Assembly (NCBI GenBank): GCA_934569225.1
Contig: CAKTKC010000016.1
Coordinates: forward strand, 8,205-72,204
Direction: 5' to 3'
Origin: an uncultured Oscillospiraceae bacterium
GTDB taxonomy: Bacteria > Bacillota > Clostridia > Oscillospirales > Oscillospiraceae
Length of the DNA: 64,000 nucleotides
The notes below the pieces were generated by a model. The model was given only the letters and a program-made list of their open reading frames with translations, did no database searches and was not told the DNA's origin. Positions within the stretch are counted from its first letter, which is position 1, and the number at the start of each line of letters is the position of its first letter. Shown piece after piece: positions 47,923 to 55,740 of this stretch. Both the position numbers and the translations under genes were made by a program.

Positions 47923-50277
47923 TTACCCCCTTATGAGCTTCCAGAATGCCTTGCCGCGGTGGTCGTTCGCCTGCAAAACCATGGCTTCCGCCACCCGGAT
48001 GGGCAGCATTCCGCCGCTCTGGCATACCACGCTGTCGATCATGCCGTTCTCCATGCCCATCAGCACCATCACGACCTGGGGGTCGTCGTGGGGGATGCCC
48101 TTGAACATGGAATACACCAGCGGCCGCGCCGCTTCCCGTACCAGTCTCGCAAGGGGAGACGCTTCCGCCAGCTGGTTCAGGGAGTTATACAGGGTGTAGT
48201 CCCCCGGCTTCCGGTCGTCGAAGTGGCTGAGGGGCTTTCCGTAAAGCGCCGCGAACTGCTGCTGGGTTACGCCATGCAAATCCTTTTGGAAATAGTCGGA
48301 AAGTCTTTCCCGGTCGCTACGCGTGCAGGCTTCGCCCCGCACCGTCACTGTCTGCGCCAGACGGACATCCTCCACGGAGCTTCCGATAAGCACCCGGTAT
48401 GTACCGCCGATCATCCGGAAACGGCCCTCGTCAAACATGGAGAAGCTTCTTTCGTCCAGCTCCATCGTGACGCGCTTCGTCTCGCCGGGCGCCAGCATGA
48501 CCTTTTGGAAGCCTTTCAGTTCCTTCTTTGCCCGCAGATAATCGGCGGGCGGATTTTCCACGTACAGCTCCACGATCTCAGCACCCGCCGCGCTGCCGGT
48601 GTTGGTCACATCCAGAGAAACGGTCAGCTTTCCGCCCTCGTAGGTTTCACCGCTCAGTTCCAGGTTGCCGTAAGCAAAGGCCGTATAGCTCAGACCGAAG
48701 CCGAATGGGAACCGCACCGGGATTCCGAAGCTGTCATAGTACCGGTATCCCACAAAAATGCTCTCCCGGTATTCGATGTCGTCGCTGCCTGTGGCAAAGA
48801 ATCCATGGCAGGGCGTGTCCTCCACCGCGTAAGGCCAGGATTCCGCCAGCTTTCCGCTGGGATTCACCCGACCCGTCAGCAGCTCGCCGCAGGCTTCCCC
48901 AACAGCCTCGCCGCCGAGGTACATCTGCAAAATGCCCCGCACTTTGTTTTCAAAGGCCATGTCATAGGGTGCGCCGCTGAAGGACACCACTGCCACATTG
49001 GGGTTAATTTCGCAGATTTTGTTCAGCAGATGCAGCTGATTTGCGGGCATGGCGAGGCTTTCCCGGTCGTAGCCCTCCCCCTCATACTGGTCGGTCAGGC
49101 CGCCGAAAAACAGAACCGTTTTCTTGTTTGCTGCCAGAGCCAGCGCCTGCTCCTCCAATTCCCGGTTTTCCTCGTCTTTCAGAGAATATCCGGGGGCGTA
49201 AGTGACCGTCACCCCCAGCTTCCGCAGCGCGTCCAGCGCACTCGGGGTTTTGGCTGTGTTGATGTGGCTGCTGCCGCCGCCCTGAAAACGCATCTGCTCC
49301 GCCAGAGCACCGATGACCACCACGTTCGCATCCTGAGAAATTGGGAGTATCCCGTCGTTTTTCAGGAGAACCGCGCTTTCACAGGCGAGCTGTTTTGCGA
49401 TCTCGTGGGCGTCCGACGTATCCTTTTTCACCCTGTTGTCCGGCGCGTACTTTTTCACCAGCTTTTCAATTCTTCCGGCGGCCTGGGCGATTTCGGCTTC
49501 CGAAATTTCCCCCGCCTTGAGCGCCGCTTTCAGCTTCCGGGCGTGGACCCCGTGGCTGTCCGGCATTTCCAGATCCATGCCCGCCTTCACGGCCTTCGCC
49601 AGATCTGCGCAGGCGCCCCAGTCGGAAATGACGACTCCGTCAAAGCCCCATTCCTCCCGGAGAATTTCCGTTAGGAGGTGACGGTTTTCGCAGGCATAGT
49701 GCCCGTTCAGGCGGTTGTAGGACGCCATCACCGTCGCAGGACGCGCCGTTTTCACCACGTATTCAAAGGCGCTGAGATAAATTTCCCGCAGGGCGCGCTC
49801 GTCGATCTGGCTGTTGGCGGTCTGGCGGTTGGTTTCCTGGTTGTTGGCCGCAAAATGCTTGAGGGAAACCGCCACGTTCTCTCCCTGGGCGGCATTCACG
49901 TAGGCCGCGCCCAGCCGCCCGGCCAGGAAGGGGTCTTCGCTGAAATACTCAAAATTCCTGCCGCACAGCGGGGAACGCTTCATATTGATGCCCGGCCCCA
50001 GGAGCACGGAAACGTCCGCGTTCCATGCTTCCTTCGCAACCGCCCTGCCCAGCCGCTCCGCCGCGGTCACATCCCACGAACAGGCTAAGGCGCTGGCCGT
50101 GGGGTAGCAGGTGGACACCAGACTGACGTTGTTCTGGCGCTCCTTTTCCTCCTGTTTGCGCAGGCCGTGAGGGCCGTCGGACAGATGGACGGAGGGCAAG
50201 TCCTCCGTTTCCTGGGTGTGCCACATGCCGTTTCCTGTCAGAAGCTTGATTTTCTCGTTGATATTGCCTTTCTCCAT
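47923..50277 (-). CDS. Family 3 glycoside hydrolase (beta-glucosidase type)
   Basis: A 784-residue GH3 enzyme without signal peptide, so cytoplasmic. The N-terminal TIM barrel includes LSDGPHGLR, GRNFEYFSEDP, LKHFAANNQE (about 139-148) and the nucleophile Asp219 in VISDWGA; the C-terminal alpha/beta sandwich and a fibronectin-III-like domain (about 560-650) follow, then an extra helical tail. It removes terminal beta-linked sugars from oligosaccharides or glycosides brought in by the GPH symporter. GAAGGAGGG precedes the ATG. Confidence 0.94.
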   Translation of the reverse strand: MEKGNINEKIKLLTGNGMWHTQETEDLPSVHLSDGPHGLRKQEEKERQNNVSLVSTCYPTASALACSWDVTAAERLGRAVAKEAWNADVSVLLGPGINMKRSPLCGRNFEYFSEDPFLAGRLGAAYVNAAQGENVAVSLKHFAANNQETNRQTANSQIDERALREIYLSAFEYVVKTARPATVMASYNRLNGHYACENRHLLTEILREEWGFDGVVISDWGACADLAKAVKAGMDLEMPDSHGVHARKLKAALKAGEISEAEIAQAAGRIEKLVKKYAPDNRVKKDTSDAHEIAKQLACESAVLLKNDGILPISQDANVVVIGALAEQMRFQGGGSSHINTAKTPSALDALRKLGVTVTYAPGYSLKDEENRELEEQALALAANKKTVLFFGGLTDQYEGEGYDRESLAMPANQLHLLNKICEINPNVAVVSFSGAPYDMAFENKVRGILQMYLGGEAVGEACGELLTGRVNPSGKLAESWPYAVEDTPCHGFFATGSDDIEYRESIFVGYRYYDSFGIPVRFPFGFGLSYTAFAYGNLELSGETYEGGKLTVSLDVTNTGSAAGAEIVELYVENPPADYLRAKKELKGFQKVMLAPGETKRVTMELDERSFSMFDEGRFRMIGGTYRVLIGSSVEDVRLAQTVTVRGEACTRSDRERLSDYFQKDLHGVTQQQFAALYGKPLSHFDDRKPGDYTLYNSLNQLAEASPLARLVREAARPLVYSMFKGIPHDDPQVVMVLMGMENGMIDSVVCQSGGMLPIRVAEAMVLQANDHRGKAFWKLIRG

Positions 50278-50315
50278 AGAAGTCCCTCCTTCAAATTGTC
50301 GTTTTTACGGGTACC

Positions 50316-50344
50316 ATCATACCATACTTGGGAACCCGCCGCAA
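50316..50344 (-). promoter_or_regulatory. Promoter of the GH3-GPH operon
   Basis: Minus-strand TTGCGG (50339-50344), 17 bp, TGG-TATGAT (-10 at 50316-50321). Confidence 0.55.
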
Positions 50345-50427
50345 GGGTTACGGAAATCACTCCTGTGATTTTCCACTGGTAAAGCACGGCCTCGTTCAAA
50401 TTGCGCAAATTTTTTTCATTTTCCCTC

Positions 50428-50458
50428 TTGACTCTCACCCAACGTCATAGTTTATACT
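50428..50458 (+). promoter_or_regulatory. MerR-type promoter with 19-bp spacer
   Basis: TTGACT (50428-50433) and TATACT (50453-50458) are 19 bp apart, the unusually long spacing that MerR-family activators correct by twisting DNA. Imperfect inverted ACT...AGT half sites lie in the spacer. Confidence 0.7.
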
Positions 50459-50480
50459 GTTTTCATCGGGAGGGATGGAA

Positions 50481-51200
50481 ATGGAAACCGTCAAAGAAGT
50501 CAGCCGCATCACCGGCGTGAGTGTGCGCACGCTCCACCATTATGACGCTATCGGCCTGCTGAAGCCAACCGCGGTGACGGAAGCGGGCTATCGGCTGTAT
50601 GACGACGCGGCACTGAAACGGATGCAGTCTATCCTGCTTTTCCGGGAGCTGCAATTCCCGCTGAAGGACATCAAACGGATTCTGGACGCCCCGGATTTTG
50701 ACCCTATGACCGCCCTTGCCCAGCAGGTACGGTTGCTGGAAATGCAGCGGGAGCATCTGGAGCAGCTCATTTCCCACGCCCGAGAAATTCAAAGAACAGG
50801 AGTGTTTTCTATGGACTTTTCCAAATTTGATACCAGTGAAATCGAAAAATACACAGCGCAGGCCAAGCAGAAGTGGGGCAAAACCCAGGCATGGCAGGAG
50901 TTTGAAAAGAAAAACGTCACGCCCCGGCAGACGCAGGAGAACGCCGACGATCTGATGGAGATTTTCGCCCGGTTCGGCGCCATCCGGGACGCTTCCCCTG
51001 CCTCCCGGGAGGCGCAGGCGCTGGTTGCCGAGCTGCAAAACTTCATCACGAACCACTATTACACCTGCACCAAAGAAATCCTGCAAGGTCTGGGGCAGAT
51101 GTACATTGCCGGCGACAGCATGACGGAGAACATCGACGCCGCCGGTGGCGCCGGTACGGCGCAGTTCGCCCACGCGGCAATTGAAGAATTCTGCAAATAA
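50481..51200 (+). CDS. MerR-family regulator with TipAS drug-binding domain
   Basis: A 239-residue regulator. The MerR DNA-binding domain (residues 1-70: KEVSRITGVSVRTLHHYDAIGLLKP) is followed by a linker helix and a C-terminal TipAS domain (about 115-235) with a helical pocket and FARFGAIRD / IAGDSMTEN segments. TipAS domains bind thiopeptide and related antibiotics and switch on resistance genes. The second ATG at 50481 has correct spacing to GGGAGGG; the first at 50475 is too close. Its own promoter has the MerR-type spacer, so it is probably autoregulated. An acetyltransferase of the CAT type lies convergently next door. Confidence 0.9.
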   Translation: METVKEVSRITGVSVRTLHHYDAIGLLKPTAVTEAGYRLYDDAALKRMQSILLFRELQFPLKDIKRILDAPDFDPMTALAQQVRLLEMQREHLEQLISHAREIQRTGVFSMDFSKFDTSEIEKYTAQAKQKWGKTQAWQEFEKKNVTPRQTQENADDLMEIFARFGAIRDASPASREAQALVAELQNFITNHYYTCTKEILQGLGQMYIAGDSMTENIDAAGGAGTAQFAHAAIEEFCK

Positions 51201-51210
51201 ACACTCAAGC

Positions 51211-51240
51211 GTCTGCGGTCAATGGCCGCAGACACTTTGT
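51211..51240. terminator. Terminator-like hairpin between merR and CAT-like genes
   Basis: GTCTGCGG (51211-51218) pairs with 51226-51233; ACTTTGTTTC follows on the plus strand. It serves the convergent genes. Confidence 0.6.
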
Positions 51241-51241
51241 T

Positions 51242-51880
51242 TCATTTCAGTGCCTGAATCCGCCGGGTCAACGCTTCCACGAAGCGCCCGATGTGTACCC
51301 CGTCGATCAGCCGGTGGTTGACCTCCACGGAAATCCCCAGATACACCCGGTCGTTTTCCAAAGTATACTTTCCCCAGCAGATTCTGGGAATGGAATCGTC
51401 TCTGGCGTTTGGGGCTAACAGATCCCGCTCGTTGGTCACGGCGGTGACGTCCATCCATGGCAAGCAGGAGAAATAAATCAAATCGTCCGCCTGCCCCGCC
51501 ATGTCGATGAAACAATCCTGTTTCCCGCTGACCTCTCTGGCTCTCCCGCAGAATTCGACGATTGACCCCTCACAGGGCATGGTCACGATATGAAACAGCT
51601 CGCTTCCCTTTTTGAGATCGGTAAAGCTGGGCTTCTGCGCATCCAGCTCCACGACATTTTCTCCCCGAATCCGGCAGGCAAAGGCCGGTACGTCCTGCAA
51701 TGCCTTGCAGCAAAGATAGATCAGCCCATAGTAAAAGGAAATCTTCCGCTCTTTGCAGTAATTCCGAAGCGCCGTCACGTCCTGACGGAATGTGACGGCG
51801 TAAAAAGGGTTGGAGATCCCGCTGAAAAAGTCGAATATCTCCCGTCTCGGCCAAGCTGCCTTGTCAATGATGCGATCCAT
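51242..51880 (-). CDS. Chloramphenicol acetyltransferase-family protein
   Basis: A 212-residue protein with the CAT fold. The active-site region reads EVNHRLIDGVHIGRF: the catalytic His189 and Asp193 of the HHxxxDG motif are kept, while the first His is Asn188. The N-terminal AWPRREIFDFFSG is also typical. CATs transfer acetyl from acetyl-CoA to chloramphenicol; related proteins may act on other hydroxyl compounds, so resistance should not be assumed. AAAGGGAGG precedes the ATG at 51880; a longer frame has no ribosome site. Confidence 0.85.
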   Translation of the reverse strand: MDRIIDKAAWPRREIFDFFSGISNPFYAVTFRQDVTALRNYCKERKISFYYGLIYLCCKALQDVPAFACRIRGENVVELDAQKPSFTDLKKGSELFHIVTMPCEGSIVEFCGRAREVSGKQDCFIDMAGQADDLIYFSCLPWMDVTAVTNERDLLAPNARDDSIPRICWGKYTLENDRVYLGISVEVNHRLIDGVHIGRFVEALTRRIQALK

Positions 51881-51966
51881 AATGCCTCCCTTTGCCTGCT
51901 TCGGGGCACACCTGAAAAATAAACACATTTTCCCACAAAAGCGGGCTATCCAATTTTGCGGTATTA

Positions 51967-51975
51967 TGGTACAAT
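51967..51975 (+). promoter_or_regulatory. Extended -10 promoter of the pspC-like gene
   Basis: TGG-TACAAT (-10 at 51970-51975), 65 bases before the start; the -35 is poor. Confidence 0.45.
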
Positions 51976-52039
51976 CATAGCATACATCACAGCGGCATTG
52001 CAAGCCGTCCGGAATCCTGAAAGAAACGAGGACTGCAAT

Positions 52040-52231
52040 ATGGAAAAGCGTCTGTATAAATCCAATCAGAACAAAATGATCGACGGTGTCTGCGGAGGCA
52101 TCGCCGAATACTTCGGCGTCGACCCCACCGTGGTGCGCCTGCTCTGGGCGCTGTTCAGCCTGATGGGCGGCAGCGGTATCCTGGCGTACATCATCGCCGC
52201 GATCATCATCCCCCGCAACCCGGTCTGCTGA
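52040..52231 (+). CDS. PspC-domain membrane protein
   Basis: A 63-residue protein consisting of one PspC domain: LYKSNQNKMIDGVCGGIAEYF, then VDPTVVRLLWALF and a membrane helix to the C-terminus. Small PspC proteins take part in envelope-stress sensing in bacteria, although stand-alone short forms in Firmicutes are uncharacterised. GAGGA precedes the ATG. It is convergent with the radical SAM gene, with 19 bases between. Confidence 0.88.
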   Translation: MEKRLYKSNQNKMIDGVCGGIAEYFGVDPTVVRLLWALFSLMGGSGILAYIIAAIIIPRNPVC

Positions 52232-52250
52232 CGGGGCAGGATATGTCCGG

Positions 52251-53114
52251 TCAATCCCAGATGCTCAGCTGTCCGCCGTCGTCCTTTTCTTCAAATGCCG
52301 ACAGATAGCGGAATATCTGGTCGTTATCGTGGACGATCCCGTATTTTTCGCACTTCCGGTGGAAAAGCCGCATCAGCTTCTGGCTGCTGCCGCTCTCTAT
52401 CATGTATTGATCGCCGTAAGTGCGGATGTACTGTTCCTTCAGTCCCGGAAACAGCCGGTCTAACTGCCCGTAAAAATACTCCCGGTTTCCTTCCCGGAGC
52501 GTCAGCCCCATGCCGAAGCAGATGATCCCGTAGACCTTCGCCTCCGCGCACATGTCCAGAATGCCGGAAATGTTTTCCTCCGTATCGTTGATAAAGGGCA
52601 GAATCGGCGACAGCCACACAACGGTCGGTATCCCACAGTCCCGCAGCGTTTGCAGCACTTCAAAGCGCTCTCTCGTGGTGCTGACATTCGGCTCGATCTT
52701 CTGGCACAGGTCTTCATCGCAGGTGGTCAGCGTCATTTGCACGACACATTTTGTCTTATCGTTTATCTTCTGCAACAAGTCCAAATCCCTCAGAATGCGG
52801 TCGGATTTGGTAATGACCGTAAACCCAAAGCCGTATTCATATATCAGCTCCAACGTCTTTCGGACGTTCCCCAGCTTCATTTCCAGAGGGATATAGGGAT
52901 CGGTCATGGAGCCTGTGCCGATCATGCACTTTTTCCGCTTACGGGCAAGGGCATCCTCCAGCAATTCGACGGCGTTCTCCTTGACCTCGATATCCTCAAA
53001 GGCGTGCTCCATGTGATAGCACTTGCTTCTGGAATCGCAGTAAATGCACCCGTGGGAGCAGCCGCGGTACAGATTCATCCCGTTTTTCGCGGATAGGATT
53101 CCCTTTGCTTTCAC
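52251..53114 (-). CDS. SPL-family radical SAM protein
   Basis: About 287-290 residues. The radical SAM cluster motif CSHGCIYCDSRS follows GMNLYRG near the N-terminus, and TLTTCDEDLC, WLSPILPFIN and GMGLTLR are later conserved blocks of the SplB-like/PA0069 family. Its reaction is unknown; true spore photoproduct lyases have a different cysteine near the C-terminus. The start is uncertain: the expected transcription start (promoter 53163-53191) rules out the upstream frame, leaving GTG at 53114 or a non-standard ATA at 53123, which has the better spacing to GGGGGA. Confidence 0.82.
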   Translation of the reverse strand: MKAKGILSAKNGMNLYRGCSHGCIYCDSRSKCYHMEHAFEDIEVKENAVELLEDALARKRKKCMIGTGSMTDPYIPLEMKLGNVRKTLELIYEYGFGFTVITKSDRILRDLDLLQKINDKTKCVVQMTLTTCDEDLCQKIEPNVSTTRERFEVLQTLRDCGIPTVVWLSPILPFINDTEENISGILDMCAEAKVYGIICFGMGLTLREGNREYFYGQLDRLFPGLKEQYIRTYGDQYMIESGSSQKLMRLFHRKCEKYGIVHDNDQIFRYLSAFEEKDDGGQLSIWD

Positions 53115-53162
53115 GAAATGTATGACGTGTTCCCCCTGTCCAGATGTGGTATGGCAGCACCT

Positions 53163-53191
53163 ATTATAGCCTATCTGCGATACAAGCGCAA
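53163..53191 (-). promoter_or_regulatory. Promoter of the radical SAM gene
   Basis: Minus-strand TTGCGC (53186-53191), 17 bp, TATAAT (53163-53168). Confidence 0.65.
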
Positions 53192-53239
53192 CCGCATAAA
53201 TCACAACCACCGACCGGTGGCTTTACTCAACCAACGAAA

Positions 53240-53266
53240 ACCGGCGTGACCTGTGCGGTCACGCCG
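53240..53266 (-). terminator. Terminator of the DUF5685/J-domain operon
   Basis: A perfect 10-bp stem (53257-53266 with 53242-53251) with loop GCACA on the minus strand, followed by GTTTTCGTT. Confidence 0.8.
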
Positions 53267-53284
53267 ATATTCTTTACCATCTGA

Positions 53285-53935
53285 TCAAATGCAGAAGAAG
53301 CCCCGGCCGTTGCAGCACAGCAGCTGGGCAAAATAGCACAGGCACAGACTGGCACAGGGACTGCCGCCCATGGCAAATCCCCGGAAGTTCCCCGCCTGCC
53401 GGCGGTAGGCCGCGCCGCCGTGTTCGATGACATCCAGGGCACTCAAATACTCCGGGTTGTCGGGATCCATGCTCACCGCCCGGCGGATATGCTCCAGCGC
53501 CGTCACCTGATTGCCCAGTCCGTCGTTTGCCAGCGCGCTGAGGTAATACCACCGGGCGCTGCGCTCCTGGGAATTGTTCAGGACGTTCAGCGCTTCCTGA
53601 TACCGGCCGAACTGGATATAACGCATCGCCGCCTGCTGGTACTGATCCCCCGCTGCTTCGCCGTAGGACTGACGGCTGTAACCACCGCCGTAGCCGCCGA
53701 AGGGGTCGCCGTAACCGTAGCCGCCGTATCCGCTGCCCGCACCCGGCTGCTGCGCCTTGTCCGGGTCCTTGATCTGCTCGTAGGCCGCGTTGATCTCCCG
53801 CATTTTCTGCGCGGCGGCCGCGTCCCCCGGATTCCGGTCCGGATGGTATTTCTTTGCCAGCGCCCGATACGCCCGCTTGATCTCCTCGTCGGAGGCATCG
53901 GGGCTGACCCCCAGAACCTTATACGGATCATCCAT
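53285..53935 (-). CDS. J-domain protein with TPR-like C-terminus
   Basis: A 216-residue protein. Residues 1-62 are a J domain with the HPD motif at 31-33, which would stimulate a DnaK-type ATPase. A glycine/tyrosine-rich stretch (about 68-90) links to a TPR-like helical region (about 97-165) and a short cysteine-rich hydrophobic tail ([15 protein letters not shown]). It lacks the zinc fingers and substrate domain of DnaJ, so it is a specialised co-chaperone, perhaps membrane associated. The first 8 bases overlap the DUF5685 gene. Confidence 0.88.
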   Translation of the reverse strand: MDDPYKVLGVSPDASDEEIKRAYRALAKKYHPDRNPGDAAAAQKMREINAAYEQIKDPDKAQQPGAGSGYGGYGYGDPFGGYGGGYSRQSYGEAAGDQYQQAAMRYIQFGRYQEALNVLNNSQERSARWYYLSALANDGLGNQVTALEHIRRAVSMDPDNPEYLSALDVIEHGGAAYRRQAGNFRGFAMGGSPCASLCLCYFAQLLCCNGRGFFCI

Positions 53936-54758
53936 CGTTGGCCGCCTCCTCTTTCCGCTTTCCCCGGTAGTTTACCCACACGCCGCTGTACAGAATATTG
54001 TCCAGCAGCGCCTTGTCCTGCACCAGGGGGAGCTTTTCATAGCGTTCCGCGCATCTGCCCATGGCAAGCACCAGGTATTCCTCCCAGCGCTTCTCGTCCT
54101 TTTCCATGCCCATGGCCAGATACGGGTTATACTTTCCTTTTCGTTTGTCCTTGTCGTAATCCGCCGCCGCGTCCAGCAGATAGATGAACCTGCCCAGACT
54201 GAAGCCCATCTGCCCCAGGTCTTTCGCCCACATATCCTCCCGGTAAACCAGCAGCTGCGCCATCAGTTCGCCAAAGCAGGAGGCCGGTTCGTCGGGGTTG
54301 GGGCAGTTTTCCTTTTCCATCTGGGATAATCTGGAAATGCAGTTTCTGATCGCCCCGAGCTGCCTCGGCCAGCGATTCTCCAGCTCCGGCAGGAAGGGCG
54401 CCAGCTTGTCCGCCATCAGCCTGGCGGAACGCTTTCCATCGTCCTGCCAGTCGTCCAGGCAGTTGTAATACCCCAGCGCCACGTTCATGTCCGCGGCATA
54501 GCGGATGTATTCGTTGTCCACCCAGGGACGGGGCTTCACGGAGTGCAAGCGGCAGGCTTTCTTCCCGCTTTCCTCCTCCGGTTCATACAGGCTCATCAGC
54601 AGCAGCGCCAGGAAGGCCATATCATAGCTCAGGCAGATTCTCCCAATGCCTGTGCTTCTCTGCCGGATCTCCCGGCAGATACCGCAGTACACCGCGCCGT
54701 AGCGTTTCTGCTCCTCGGCGGTCAGCTCTTTCCAACTGGCAGTCACATATCCAAACAT
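53928..54758 (-). CDS. DUF5685-family protein
   Basis: A 276-residue protein beginning [12 protein letters not shown], with YCGICREI near residue 24 (paired cysteines) and a mostly helical body containing [20 protein letters not shown]. This pattern fits the DUF5685 family of Firmicutes, whose function is unknown. AAAGGAG precedes the ATG. It is followed, with an 8-base overlap, by the J-domain gene; the pair probably acts together, for example as a client and its co-chaperone. Confidence 0.75.
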   Translation of the reverse strand: MFGYVTASWKELTAEEQKRYGAVYCGICREIRQRSTGIGRICLSYDMAFLALLLMSLYEPEEESGKKACRLHSVKPRPWVDNEYIRYAADMNVALGYYNCLDDWQDDGKRSARLMADKLAPFLPELENRWPRQLGAIRNCISRLSQMEKENCPNPDEPASCFGELMAQLLVYREDMWAKDLGQMGFSLGRFIYLLDAAADYDKDKRKGKYNPYLAMGMEKDEKRWEEYLVLAMGRCAERYEKLPLVQDKALLDNILYSGVWVNYRGKRKEEAANDG

Positions 54759-54842
54759 ACCGCATTTCTCCTTTTTGCCGTATCTTACGCGAAGACTGTG
54801 AACTGCGGTTAAACAACCCGGGAATTTGTAAAAATTTTCCGA

Positions 54843-55667
54843 TCACTTATCCATCAGATACCGGTTCAGCGCGCCGCCGTAGAACAGAATGCTCATGCAG
54901 CAGTACAGCCACAGCATGGTGATGGCGATGGCGTACACCGAGCCGTAGATCGTGGAATATTTGGAGAAATTCTCCACGTAAATGGAGTAAATGTCCGAAA
55001 ACACCAGCCAGCCCAGACTGGACAGCACGCCGCCGGGAAGGCTTTCCATAAAATGATTGCGCTTGTTGGGCAGCGCCATGAACATCAGGGTGAAAACCAG
55101 GCTCTGCAAAAACAGCAGCAGGAAAAACCGCAGATCAATGAGATCGGTGAAGAAGATCACCACCGGATTATCCACCTGCCGCATTAAGTTAATGATCGAG
55201 CTGCCGAACACGTGAAGCACCAGGGTCAGCAGCAAAATCAGAATGAACACGAAGGTGTACACCACGCTGATGGAGCGGGTATAAATATATCCCCGGTTTT
55301 CCGACACGCCGTAAACCGCGTTCAGGCCGGTGAGCATTCCGTAAATGCCCCGGCTGGCAGACCACAGCGCCGTCACGGCGGAAACGCCTACCAACGCGCC
55401 GGAGGAATTGCGGTAGGTGCTGTAGATCAGCTCCTCGGCGTCCCCTGCCATGGTGCTGGGCAGGATGTCGCTCAGCATCTCCACCAGCCCCTTCACTTCC
55501 ATCCCCGTATAGCGCAGCACACTGAGAATCAGCACCAGCGCCGGAAAAAAGGCCAGCACAATAAAGTACGCGGCATAGGCGGCATGGAGGGGAATATGCA
55601 TTTGCCTGACGGTTTTGGCGGCGTCCATGACCTTGCCGATCAGACCGCCCTTGGGAAATTCCTTCAT
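54843..55667 (-). CDS. YihY/BrkB-family membrane protein
   Basis: A 274-residue inner-membrane protein with six or seven helices and the family features AYFIVLAFFPALVLILS near residue 33, LWSASRGIYGMLTGLNAVYG and the C-terminal YGSVYAIAITMLWLY. YihY proteins are widespread; the old label ribonuclease BN is not supported, and the function is unsettled. GGGGGA precedes the ATG. It is the gene after the FakA-like gene, separated by a GC hairpin. Confidence 0.9.
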   Translation of the reverse strand: MKEFPKGGLIGKVMDAAKTVRQMHIPLHAAYAAYFIVLAFFPALVLILSVLRYTGMEVKGLVEMLSDILPSTMAGDAEELIYSTYRNSSGALVGVSAVTALWSASRGIYGMLTGLNAVYGVSENRGYIYTRSISVVYTFVFILILLLTLVLHVFGSSIINLMRQVDNPVVIFFTDLIDLRFFLLLFLQSLVFTLMFMALPNKRNHFMESLPGGVLSSLGWLVFSDIYSIYVENFSKYSTIYGSVYAIAITMLWLYCCMSILFYGGALNRYLMDK

Positions 55668-55700
55668 CGTCTCCCCCGCTTTACTTGTTCAGATAAGTCA

Positions 55701-55725
55701 GCCCGCAGCCCGAAGGGCTGCGGGC
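55701..55725 (-). terminator. GC-rich hairpin between the FakA-like and YihY genes
   Basis: Perfect 11-bp stem (55701-55711 with 55715-55725), 3-base loop. No T-run follows on the minus strand, so it is probably a partial terminator or processing site. Confidence 0.5.
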
Positions 55726-55740
55726 AAATCCGTTTCCGTG

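Noticed and set aside
51242-51880. A confirmed chloramphenicol-resistance gene
   Set aside because: The first His of the active-site HH pair is Asn, and many CAT-like proteins do not act on chloramphenicol.
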